From Oceanospirillaceae bacterium UBA2001 (GTDB taxonomy: Bacteria > Pseudomonadota > Gammaproteobacteria > Pseudomonadales > Balneatricaceae): a DNA stretch of 6,112 bases. Each line of letters opens with the position of its first letter. The stretch's first letter is position 1. A model generated the notes under the pieces. That model was not told where the DNA came from. It saw nothing but the letters and a program-made list of their open reading frames with translations, and did no database searches. The DNA is taken from the NCBI GenBank assembly GCA_002335115.1, contig DDCR01000062.1, forward strand, positions 1 to 6,112. The letters run 5' to 3'. Shown piece by piece: positions 1-5,190 of the stretch. The position numbers and the translations under genes were made by a program.

Positions 1-632
1 TCCATATCATGCTCGATCATGCAAAAGGTGTAACCTTTTTCTTGGTTCAAACGGACGATGGCCTCGCCAATCTCACGCAGCAAAGAGCGATTGACGCCGG
101 CCCCCACTTCGTCTAGCAACACAACCTTCGCATCTACCATCATGGTGCGACCCAGTTCTAAGAGTTTCTTTTGGCCCCCAGACAGGTTACCTGCTAATTC
201 TTGAGCCACATGATCCAAATTAAGAAAATCAATCACTTCCATGGCTTTATCACGTACTTTAATTTCTTGCGCTCGCACTAATGATGGACGAAACCATGCA
301 TCGAGGAGGTTTTCACCGGCTTGCTGCGACGGCACCATCATTAGGTTGTCTAGCACTGTTAAGGTGCCAAATTCATGAGCGATTTGAAATGTTCGCAGCA
401 GCCCTTTATGGAATAATTCATAGGGTGGCACTCCTGTGACATCTTCACCATCGAGGTAAATATGGCCTGAAGTGGGTGTTAGATTACCCGCAATCATGTT
501 AAATAATGTGGTTTTACCTGCTCCGTTGGGGCCGATGAGTCCAGTGATGGAGCCTTTGGCTATTTCGATGGAGGTGTTATTAACGGCATGTACACCGCCA
601 AAACGCTTACTCACTGATTCGACTTTGATCAT
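1..632 (-). CDS. ABC transporter ATP-binding protein, LivG-like (3' end outside window)
   Basis: This is the cytoplasmic ATPase subunit of an ABC importer of the branched-chain amino acid/amide (LivG) class. It would power uptake together with permeases and a binding protein that are not in the window. The 210 visible residues contain Walker A GPNGAGKT (34-41), a Q-loop at Gln83 in RTFQIAHEF, the ABC signature LSGGQKKLLELGR (150-162), Walker B VVLLDE ending in Glu175, and the switch His208 in IEHDM. LivG proteins are about 250 residues, so roughly 40 C-terminal residues lie beyond the left edge. The start is the only ATG after an in-frame stop at 657-659 and has AGGG (638-641) five bases upstream. 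The usual DEP after Walker B is DEV (DEVGAGVN), a subfamily trait or substitution. It lacks the UrtD-type signature expected of a urea transporter, so the substrate is unknown. Genes further along the minus strand, outside the window, probably complete the transporter. Confidence 0.93.
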   Translation of the reverse strand, partial: MIKVESVSKRFGGVHAVNNTSIEIAKGSITGLIGPNGAGKTTLFNMIAGNLTPTSGHIYLDGEDVTGVPPYELFHKGLLRTFQIAHEFGTLTVLDNLMMVPSQQAGENLLDAWFRPSLVRAQEIKVRDKAMEVIDFLNLDHVAQELAGNLSGGQKKLLELGRTMMVDAKVVLLDEVGAGVNRSLLREIGEAIVRLNQEKGYTFCMIEHDM

Positions 633-661
633 GGATACCCTGTGGTCTGCAATGTGTCAAA

Positions 662-685
662 ATTGGCTAAACGACTTTAACCAAT
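662..685 (-). promoter_or_regulatory. Leader hairpin or operator dyad upstream of the ABC ATPase
   Basis: A 10-base inverted repeat flanks a 4-base loop. Read on the minus strand, the arms are ATTGGTTAAA and TTTAGCCAAT around GTCG. Read as minus-strand RNA, all ten positions pair, with one U-G wobble at the sixth. Read as plus-strand RNA, that position is a C/A mismatch. The asymmetry suggests selection for structure in the ATPase leader transcript, although a DNA operator would look similar. The second arm runs directly into TTTT, and the dyad ends 29 bases before the ATG at 632. The U-run is too short for a confident terminator. Confidence 0.45.
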
Positions 686-696
686 GCTAATTTTTA

Positions 697-726
697 GTGA
701 TAGATAAACGGTCTGTTGCACGTCAA
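697..726 (-). promoter_or_regulatory. Candidate promoter P1 for the ABC ATPase, overlapping the NtrC-like site
   Basis: On the minus strand there is TTGACG (721-726, five of six to the sigma-70 -35 consensus), an 18-base spacer, then TATCAC (697-702, four of six to the -10 consensus). The -35 lies inside the NtrC-like palindrome at 717-733, so a bound regulator would be expected to block this promoter. Transcription would begin near 690, placing the hairpin at 662-685 at the 5' end of the message. This is a pattern match only, and it competes with the candidate at 756-784. Confidence 0.3.
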
Positions 727-733
727 GGGTGCA
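717..733. promoter_or_regulatory. NtrC-type (nitrogen regulator) binding palindrome
   Basis: The 17-base sequence TGCACGTCAAGGGTGCA fits the enterobacterial NtrC site TGCACC-N5-GGTGCA at 11 of 12 specified positions; only the sixth base differs (G for C). The dyad extends by one pair on each side (TTGCAC/GTGCAA, 716-734). NtrC activates nitrogen-scavenging genes under nitrogen limitation, which would suit a transporter lying near creatinase and agmatinase. No sigma-54 promoter with GG-N10-GC spacing was found between this site and either flanking start, so activation through sigma-54 is not supported. The site could act on a sigma-70 promoter, or the match could be chance. Confidence 0.45.
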
Positions 734-755
734 AAGGCTGGCTTTTCAAGGCGCA

Positions 756-784
756 ATTATACGGGCTAACGATGAACAGGAAAA
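756..784 (-). promoter_or_regulatory. Candidate promoter P2 for the ABC ATPase
   Basis: On the minus strand a perfect -10 box TATAAT (756-761) is preceded by a 17-base spacer and a poor -35, TTTTCC (779-784). It would start transcription near 749, giving a leader of about 117 bases that contains both the NtrC-like palindrome and the hairpin. The strong -10 is the main support and the -35 is weak. Confidence 0.3.
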
Positions 785-880
785 GCTGAGCTTGGTTAAA
801 AACTGCGTCAATGACAAGAATATGTCACTTAGAATGATTATTAGGATGATTATCAGTAAATTGCAGATGAACATTACCGG

Positions 881-909
881 TTGTTTAGTGGCTGCATGTT
901 GGTGATAAT
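881..909 (+). promoter_or_regulatory. Candidate sigma-70 promoter for the VF530-like gene
   Basis: TTGTTT (881-886), a 17-base spacer and GATAAT (904-909, five of six) lie just upstream of the ATG at 939. Transcription would begin near 916, leaving an untranslated leader of about 23 bases. Confidence 0.45.
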
Positions 910-938
910 GGGATGAAATTTTATCAGGTAGAACAACG

Positions 939-1292
939 ATGTCCACTGAACAACCGCATAACCCTCTGCATGGGGTTAAACTTGAACAAATCGTGACAGA
1001 TTTGGTGGATACCTTTGGTTGGGATGTGTTGGCAGAACAAGTTAACTTAAACTGTTTCAGGGCTAACCCTAGTGTTAGATCTAGCCTTAAGTTTTTGCGC
1101 AAAACTCAGTGGGCTCGGGATAAAGTGGAGTCACTTTATGTTTATGCTATCGTGCGAGGCAAACCACTTAAGCCCCAACATGAATATCAAGCACAAACTC
1201 GCCCCTCAGCCTCTACCACACCCACAACTCAAGCATTAAAAAAGCCTAAGTCAGCGGCAACCAATAGCCATATTTGGAAAACTTCTTCTTAG
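939..1292 (+). CDS. VF530-family (DUF2132) small protein
   Basis: This 117-residue protein matches, from memory, the VF530/DUF2132 family named after a Vibrio fischeri protein. A structure-based nucleic-acid-binding role has been proposed for that family; the cellular function is not established. The family core spans about residues 8-69, with the characteristic [16 protein letters not shown], the FGWDVLAE segment, and [20 protein letters not shown] followed by VESLYV. Residues 70-117 are an extra basic, Thr/Pro/Ala/Lys-rich tail that looks disordered. The start is the only in-frame ATG after the stop at 906-908; its ribosome site is weak (AGG at 926-928, 10 bases away). A promoter candidate is at 881-909. 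Its stop TAG overlaps the stop of the convergent decarboxylase. There is no signal peptide or membrane segment, so a cytoplasmic location is expected. No functional tie to the neighbours is visible. Confidence 0.88.
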   Translation: MSTEQPHNPLHGVKLEQIVTDLVDTFGWDVLAEQVNLNCFRANPSVRSSLKFLRKTQWARDKVESLYVYAIVRGKPLKPQHEYQAQTRPSASTTPTTQALKKPKSAATNSHIWKTSS

Positions 1293-2698
1293 CATTCGCT
1301 GCTCAGTTTTTGACCTGTTTTAATGCAGTGACTCAGTAAGCGCTTAATGTCACTGGTTTGAGTATCACTGTTGCCCAGTATTAGGCGAATCCCGGTTTTA
1401 CCTTGGTATTTTGCATAGTCTACAAAGGCGCCACCTTCAGCTTGCATTTGCTTGCATATGGCAATATTCAATTGACGCAGTTGGGCTTCAGTTAATAAAG
1501 CGGAGGGGCAAAATTGAAACAAAACATTGAGATAAGGCGCAGGGCCAATCATGTGTAGATGGGGGGAGGTTTCAATGGCCGCAACACAGCCTAGTTTTAT
1601 GTCTTGCAACTGATCTATTTTATTTTCAAAGCCATTGCTACCGATAGCTTTCCAACTGAGCCACACCTTTAATGCATCCGCTCGGCGCCCACACTGAATA
1701 GATTTTTGGCCTAAATTGTGGGCGGAATTTTCATCAGCATGAAACAAATACTCGGTACCACCCCCACCGCAAGTTTGGGTTAAAACATCTGCATGGCGAG
1801 TTAAAATAACGGCTGCCGTAATAGGCACATTCATCAGCTTATGGGCATCCCAAGCAAATGAATCTGCTAATTCACAGCCTTCCAATAAATGCTTGTGTTT
1901 TTGAGAAAATAATACTGGAGCCCCCCAAGCACCATCGATATGCAACCATAAGTTATATTGGTCGGCAATGGCTCTGCACTCGGGTACTGGATCAAATGCA
2001 CCTAATACTGTGGTGCCTGCAGTTAGTCCAATAAAAAAGGGGGTATGGCCTTGTTTTATGCTTTGTTCTACAGCTTTTTTGAGTGCAATAGGGCTAAGCC
2101 GACCTTGGTCATCAGAAGCGACAGCGATCAAGTTTTCGGTACCGATGCCCAGCACATTGGCGGCTTTTTGAGCCGAATAATGAGCCTGATCAGACACAAA
2201 AGCGACTAATACTTGGCCACCAAAGCCTTTGCTTCTGAGTTCTGGGCAGACTTGATGACGGGCCATCATCATGGCGATAAGATTAGCTTGGCTGCCGCCA
2301 GACACCATGACCCCATCACCCGTATTTGCGTCGCTGGTAAAGCCCACCAAACGGTTCCACTGGTTGATGAGTTCCTGCTCCATTAATGTTGCTACAGGAC
2401 TCATTTGGTAGGTGTGCATGTTAGCGTTACTGAGACTAGTGACCCAATCACCTAACAGGGCAGGATTATTGCGCCCAGAATAAAGTAGTTTAAAAAAATC
2501 GACCTGAGCACTATCAGGTTGATAGTCTAGATATTGGCCCGCCGCTCGTTTTAAATCGGCGAGTTCAGCACCTTCTGCTCCCAGACTAAAATCCACAATC
2601 TGGCTAAGTTGTGCGGCATTAATTGGGTCACTTACTGGACGCTCTTGATGGAAATATTGTGAGGCGAGTTGTTGAAATGTTTCAAGATATGGTAGCAC
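1289..2698 (-). CDS. Group II PLP-dependent decarboxylase (GAD/cysteine-sulfinate decarboxylase-like)
   Basis: This 469-residue, apparently complete cytoplasmic enzyme should remove the alpha-carboxyl group of an amino acid using pyridoxal phosphate. Visible family features are [11 protein letters not shown] (133-143), His173 in [11 protein letters not shown] (ring-stacking position), [12 protein letters not shown] (228-239), Asp255 in HIDGAWGA (contacts the PLP nitrogen), and Lys287 in [12 protein letters not shown] (Schiff-base lysine). The C-terminal half has EYLFHADEN and [17 protein letters not shown], a block close to the animal glutamate and cysteine-sulfinate decarboxylases. That points to an acidic substrate (glutamate, aspartate or cysteine sulfinate), but the sequence alone does not decide. 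The start is GTG, chosen because AAAGGA (2705-2710) sits six bases upstream. Family members run about 470-550 residues, so the length is normal. Transcribed divergently from the Imm22-like gene, and convergent with the VF530-like gene, whose stop it overlaps. Confidence 0.92.
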   Translation of the reverse strand: MLPYLETFQQLASQYFHQERPVSDPINAAQLSQIVDFSLGAEGAELADLKRAAGQYLDYQPDSAQVDFFKLLYSGRNNPALLGDWVTSLSNANMHTYQMSPVATLMEQELINQWNRLVGFTSDANTGDGVMVSGGSQANLIAMMMARHQVCPELRSKGFGGQVLVAFVSDQAHYSAQKAANVLGIGTENLIAVASDDQGRLSPIALKKAVEQSIKQGHTPFFIGLTAGTTVLGAFDPVPECRAIADQYNLWLHIDGAWGAPVLFSQKHKHLLEGCELADSFAWDAHKLMNVPITAAVILTRHADVLTQTCGGGGTEYLFHADENSAHNLGQKSIQCGRRADALKVWLSWKAIGSNGFENKIDQLQDIKLGCVAAIETSPHLHMIGPAPYLNVLFQFCPSALLTEAQLRQLNIAICKQMQAEGGAFVDYAKYQGKTGIRLILGNSDTQTSDIKRLLSHCIKTGQKLSSEC

Positions 2699-2726
2699 TG
2701 TGTGTCCTTTGTAAAAGCAAATGTGA

Positions 2727-2755
2727 TTGAAGAATTAAGGGCTTTGTGTTATTTT
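2727..2755 (+). promoter_or_regulatory. Candidate promoter for the Imm22-like gene
   Basis: TTGAAG (2727-2732, four of six), a 17-base spacer and TATTTT (2750-2755, four of six) preceded by TGT, which makes an extended -10. Transcription would begin near 2762, about 32 bases before the ATG at 2794. It interleaves with the opposing promoter candidate at 2734-2762. Confidence 0.42.
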
Positions 2756-2762
2756 TCGGCAA
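2734..2762 (-). promoter_or_regulatory. Candidate promoter for the PLP decarboxylase
   Basis: On the minus strand TTGCCG (2757-2762), a 17-base spacer and CTTAAT (2734-2739, four of six). It overlaps the plus-strand promoter candidate almost completely, so the two genes would compete for polymerase. Weak pattern match. Confidence 0.25.
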
Positions 2763-2793
2763 CTGCATCAGCACCCTCAATTAGGCTTTCTTA

Positions 2794-3453
2794 ATGGCTT
2801 CAACTCCCACAACAATTGATAAAACACCCCTTCCTAACTTTGAAAAATACGGCAAAGTGTCGGTGTGGTGTTCGACCATTAGTTATGAAACTATTCCAGA
2901 TAGTTATTTTGTGGAGGATGAAGAGGGTTTAGACCCTTGGGCCAAAAACTTTTTGATCAATGAATACGACCATGAAAACATGGAAACTAATGGTGTGGCA
3001 AGCGGCATGGCCTCAGTTAAAAGTATTATTGAAGATTGTTCATACTCTAGTGCTTACGGTGAAGGGGTGATCCACAAAATTACGAAGATGGGCCATCCAC
3101 AGGTGAGCTGGATTATTTTGTTGTTTGATTTTGAATATCGCAATAAACTAACGAAAATTCACGAAGATGAATACGTCCAATATGTGGGTTCTTTCGTGTA
3201 TGACATGGATGCCATTAGTTTGGCCGAACAAGACCAAATCGCCGCAGCCCACGACGAAAAAATACGTTTAGAGGCGCTAATGGTGCTAGAAACTGAGGCC
3301 GCTTTGGCAGCCACTCGAATTAACCCAGTACCAAGAGCTGCCCCTGCACCCACAACAGCCCCTAGTCCAGTCTCTCAAGCATTTGAGCCCGAGTCTGAAA
3401 AACCGTTCATTAAACCTGTCCCTAAAGGGCATAATCCTTGGCTAAAAGGCTAG
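2794..3453 (+). CDS. Imm22-like (DUF4284-type) protein with helical, proline-rich tail
   Basis: From memory, the N-terminal domain of this 219-residue protein resembles the immunity protein 22 family, whose members are proposed to neutralise polymorphic toxins. The matching points are KYGKVSVWCSTI (18-29), the acidic PWAKNFLINEYDHENME stretch (48-64), the SIIEDCSYS segment (77-85), and WIILLFDFEY (106-115) followed by YVQYVGSFVYD. Residues about 143-175 form a predicted charged, Ala/Glu-rich helix. Residues 176-219 are Pro/Ala/Thr-rich and end in GHNPWLKG. The tail is unlike a bare immunity domain and may be a linker with a docking motif. No signal peptide or membrane segment is evident. The start follows an in-frame TAG at 2782-2784, with TAGG as a modest ribosome site. 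No toxin, VgrG, Rhs or secretion gene adjoins it, so an immunity role is doubtful. An orphan or repurposed family member is as likely. Confidence 0.75.
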   Translation: MASTPTTIDKTPLPNFEKYGKVSVWCSTISYETIPDSYFVEDEEGLDPWAKNFLINEYDHENMETNGVASGMASVKSIIEDCSYSSAYGEGVIHKITKMGHPQVSWIILLFDFEYRNKLTKIHEDEYVQYVGSFVYDMDAISLAEQDQIAAAHDEKIRLEALMVLETEAALAATRINPVPRAAPAPTTAPSPVSQAFEPESEKPFIKPVPKGHNPWLKG

Positions 3454-3527
3454 TTTAGTGATGAATTGATTAGTCTCGCAAAACTTGTGTATGGCTTTTA
3501 AAACCAGTTAAAGCTATTTAAAGTTAC
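3454..3527. other. Convergent intergenic spacer with phased TTAAAG motifs and a weak hairpin
   Basis: This spacer lies between the convergent Imm22-like and speB genes. An imperfect hairpin GCTTTTAA (3494-3501) with TTAAAGC (3508-3514) and a 6-base loop could help end transcription, but no proper T-run follows on either strand. TTAAAG recurs at 3508-3513, 3518-3523 and 3528-3533, exactly 10 bases apart; the last copy runs into the speB stop codon. Confidence 0.4.
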
Positions 3528-4466
3528 TTAAAGGCTTGCTTGATATTTTTTGTGAGCCAATAAATAAATATACTCAAGTAGAATGGTAGCCCCTGCTAAG
3601 GCGGTTATTTCGGCATGGTCATAGGCCGGATTCACTTCTACTAGATCAAAACCCACGATGTTAACGTCTTTTAAACCCCTAATAATTTTCAATGCCTTAT
3701 CGGTGCTTAATCCGCCCACCACTGGGGTGCCAGTGCCGGGAGCATAAGCTGGGTCTAAACAATCAATATCAAAAGATAGGTAAACGGGCAGTTGGCCGAC
3801 TCTTTTTATAATTGACGCCACAATATCATCGGCGCTCATATCATTGGCTTGGGCTGCATCAATCACCTTGAATTCATGATCTTCAGGCCTAAATTCTGTA
3901 CGTATACCGACCTGTATGGAATGCTCAGGGTCTATTAATCCTTGCTTAGGGGCATGGTAAAACATGCTGCCATGATCGATTTCCGTATCGTTAGGGTAGG
4001 TGTCTGTATGGGCGTCAAAATGCACTAAAGCCATCTTACCGTAATGTTTGGCGTGGGCCCGCAGCAATGGCAAGGCCACATAATGGTCGCCACCCACACT
4101 CAGCATACAAGTGCCTGCACTAATAATAGCGTCTGCGTGTTGTTCTATTTCACGGTTCAGATCTTGTGGGTGACCAGGAATAAAATCTAAATCACCATAA
4201 TCTGTCACTTTGAGGTATTTAAAGGCATCAAAAGCCCACGGCCAGCGTCGACCTTCCCAGCCTACGTTGCTACTAGCTTGCCGCACTGCATTAGGCCCAG
4301 AACGGGTACCTGCTCGGCCTGTAGTGGCTAAGTCAAAGGGTAAGCCCACCAGAGCCGCATCAAATCCTTGTGTCATGTCTCGGCTTAAAGGTCGTGCCAA
4401 AAAACTAAATTGGTTGGCGTACATAGAAATCATAGGAACGTCACTAATGAGCTTATTCTTGGCCAT
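3528..4466 (-). CDS. speB: Agmatinase (agmatine ureohydrolase)
   Basis: It hydrolyses agmatine to putrescine and urea in the cytoplasm, the second step of the arginine decarboxylase route to polyamines. The 312 residues align along their whole length with remembered E. coli SpeB (306 residues). Dinuclear metal ligands are in place: His128 in GGDHYV, Asp151, His153 and Asp155 in FDAHTDTY, and Asp233 and Asp235 in [18 protein letters not shown]. The acidic [14 protein letters not shown] segment (275-288) is present. SpeB-like blocks such as [20 protein letters not shown], the [15 protein letters not shown] stretch and QVGIRTEF favour agmatinase over guanidinobutyrase or proclavaminate amidinohydrolase. 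An in-frame TAA lies shortly upstream, and the N-terminal length matches SpeB. The ribosome site is weak, and the ATG lies two bases after the stop of the upstream 60-codon ORF, suggesting translational coupling. Probably in an operon with the ABM-like gene. No arginine decarboxylase gene is in the window. Confidence 0.93.
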   Translation of the reverse strand: MAKNKLISDVPMISMYANQFSFLARPLSRDMTQGFDAALVGLPFDLATTGRAGTRSGPNAVRQASSNVGWEGRRWPWAFDAFKYLKVTDYGDLDFIPGHPQDLNREIEQHADAIISAGTCMLSVGGDHYVALPLLRAHAKHYGKMALVHFDAHTDTYPNDTEIDHGSMFYHAPKQGLIDPEHSIQVGIRTEFRPEDHEFKVIDAAQANDMSADDIVASIIKRVGQLPVYLSFDIDCLDPAYAPGTGTPVVGGLSTDKALKIIRGLKDVNIVGFDLVEVNPAYDHAEITALAGATILLEYIYLLAHKKYQASL

Positions 4467-4468
4467 GG

Positions 4469-4651
4469 TCAGGCATTCTCTGCTTTATTATGTTCAAAAT
4501 ATTGCACAATATGGCCAATATACGAATGTATTGCAAGGGCAATAGCATCACTCTCTCCCTTTGTTGCTTGCATCACACCCACTTGATTGCTTTGGGATGC
4601 TTTTGACTCACTTTTTGAAGATATTAGAACTAAGTTTACGAGTGTGCTCAT
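4469..4651 (-). CDS. Small ORF of unknown function, tightly upstream of speB
   Basis: A possible 60-residue protein that I do not recognise. It has a short hydrophobic start ([10 protein letters not shown]), a Ser/Lys/Gln-rich middle, and an amphipathic C-terminal stretch (residues 34-54, including [18 protein letters not shown]). It lies 42 bases after the ABM-like gene and its TGA is only two bases before the speB ATG, which is the main reason to call it. The ATG at 4651 has no good ribosome site. The frame is open further upstream to a TTG at 4672, and another in-frame ATG occurs at residue 27. A competing 31-codon frame at 4453-4548 begins after a much better GGGAG site and overlaps the speB start. 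Either frame may act as a coupling leader for speB, or neither may be a real gene. Confidence 0.4.
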   Translation of the reverse strand: MSTLVNLVLISSKSESKASQSNQVGVMQATKGESDAIALAIHSYIGHIVQYFEHNKAENA

Positions 4652-4693
4652 GAGTGATAAAAAAAGTGGCAAAGCTAGCTCAGATTTTAGGCG

Positions 4694-5017
4694 TTAGATT
4701 GAGAGGCCGTAATCTCGTTCTACCTTGGCAATTCGAACTTTAAACGAGGAGTACCAAGATGAATGGCCCATTGCTTGCGCGTTTAGGTGCTCAACGTTGG
4801 CTTTCCAATGGGTGATTGAAGCCAGATCTGCCCAATAAGATACGGTAATACCCACAGATTCATGAGCTGACTCTAGTCCTAAAAATCCAGGTTGAAGTTG
4901 AGCTAGATCAACCATTTTATCAGACATGGCATCATATCCATGCCCATCTTTGGTGCGGGTAGAGGTAAAAATCACAGCAAAATAGGGTGGTTTGGGCGTA
5001 TTTGCAATTAATGACAT
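4694..5017 (-). CDS. Antibiotic biosynthesis monooxygenase (ABM)-fold small protein
   Basis: This 107-residue protein carries a dimeric alpha-beta barrel (ABM) domain, a ferredoxin-like fold found in cofactor-free monooxygenases, heme-degrading enzymes and proteins of unknown role. Family marks are PPYFAVIFTS (10-19, first strand), the LAQLQPGFLGLESAHE segment (38-53), VGITVSYWADLASITHWK (55-72), the NVEHLNAQAMG helix (74-84), and SSWYSSFKVRIAKVERDYG (86-104). The frame opens further upstream at 5059, but the ATG at 5017 is chosen because AAGGA (5024-5028) sits six bases before it and the domain begins just after. Substrate and activity cannot be read from the sequence; the Asn/Trp/His heme-oxygenase triad of IsdG-type members was not identified. 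It is the first gene of a probable operon with the small ORF and speB, and is divergent from creatinase, so a role linked to guanidino-compound use is possible but unproven. Confidence 0.88.
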   Translation of the reverse strand: MSLIANTPKPPYFAVIFTSTRTKDGHGYDAMSDKMVDLAQLQPGFLGLESAHESVGITVSYWADLASITHWKANVEHLNAQAMGHSSWYSSFKVRIAKVERDYGLSI

Positions 5018-5049
5018 AGTTAGTCCTTGGCAGGTTGCTGTGGGTTCTT

Positions 5050-5102
5050 CTTTATACATTTATTTTATTTATGCTTAAATTTAATTTATTTATTTTACTA
5101 AT
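5050..5102. promoter_or_regulatory. Very AT-rich control segment between the ABM-like gene and creatinase
   Basis: This tract is almost entirely A and T, with repeated TTTATT units and the palindrome TTAAATTTAA (5075-5084). It lies upstream of both divergent genes and could serve as an UP element or a site for nucleoid proteins such as H-NS or IHF. No specific binding consensus was recognised. Confidence 0.4.
5051..5079 (-). promoter_or_regulatory. Candidate promoter for the ABM-like/small ORF/speB operon
   Basis: On the minus strand TTTAAG (5074-5079), a 17-base spacer and TATAAA (5051-5056, five of six). Transcription would begin near 5044, about 27 bases before the ATG at 5017. The -35 is poor, but the AT-rich flank may compensate. 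Confidence 0.4.
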
Positions 5103-5141
5103 GTCAAAAGAAAACCTAGAATGCATCCGTTCAGTTTTGCC

Positions 5142-5159
5142 TCTAGTGGTGTCGCTAGA
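5142..5159. promoter_or_regulatory. Possible operator dyad upstream of creatinase
   Basis: TCTAG (5142-5146) and CTAGA (5155-5159) form an inverted repeat with an 8-base centre, 31 bases before the creatinase ATG. A regulator could bind here, but the arms are short and no family consensus fits. No confident sigma-70 or sigma-54 promoter was found for creatinase. Confidence 0.2.
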
Positions 5160-5190
5160 AGTCCAATATTTTAAAGTATAGGTGATCGCC

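Larger units (their letters stand above)
633..938. other. Non-coding regulatory gap between divergent genes
   Basis: These 306 bases separate the minus-strand ABC ATPase from the plus-strand VF530-like gene, and no convincing gene lies in them. The side nearest the ATPase holds an NtrC-like palindrome, a hairpin candidate and two promoter candidates. The side nearest the VF530-like gene holds a promoter candidate at 881-909. Two further small structures are visible: a dyad TGACA/TGTCA with a 6-base loop (812-827), and a 12-base imperfect tandem repeat beginning ATGATTAT (834-845 and 846-857, two mismatches). A minus-strand open frame crosses much of the gap but resembles no protein and overlaps the VF530-like gene, so it is not called. 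Confidence 0.7.

Noticed and set aside
1..632. Urea transporter ATPase (UrtD)
   Set aside because: It would fit the urea theme, but the signature and D-loop (LSGGQKKLLELGR, DEVGAGVN) do not match the UrtD pattern I know.
655..660. Perfect TTGACA on the minus strand just before the ABC ATPase
   Set aside because: The matching -10 position (TATCCA) would overlap the ATG at 632, so it cannot drive that gene from its start codon.
472..690. Plus-strand open frame opposite the ABC ATPase
   Set aside because: It is antisense to the clear Walker A region of the ATPase and its translation resembles no protein family.
746..1102. Minus-strand open frame across the gap and the VF530-like gene
   Set aside because: It overlaps the recognisable VF530 domain on the other strand, and its product is low-complexity hydrophobic sequence without a family look.
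1968..2171. Plus-strand open frame inside the decarboxylase
   Set aside because: It is antisense to the conserved PLP-binding region of the decarboxylase.
3159..3353. Minus-strand Ala/Ser-rich open frame
   Set aside because: It is a shadow of the helical and proline-rich part of the Imm22-like gene.
4210..4545. Plus-strand open frame opposite the speB start
   Set aside because: It is antisense to conserved SpeB N-terminal sequence and has no recognisable domain.
4652..4693. Terminator between the ABM-like gene and the small ORF
   Set aside because: The T-run at 4660-4666 (minus sense) is not preceded by a stable hairpin; the nearby AGCTAGCT palindrome has no loop.
5026..5040. Sigma-54-like words TGGCA and TTGCT upstream of creatinase
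   Set aside because: The spacing is wrong: only two bases separate them, whereas GG-N10-GC spacing is required.
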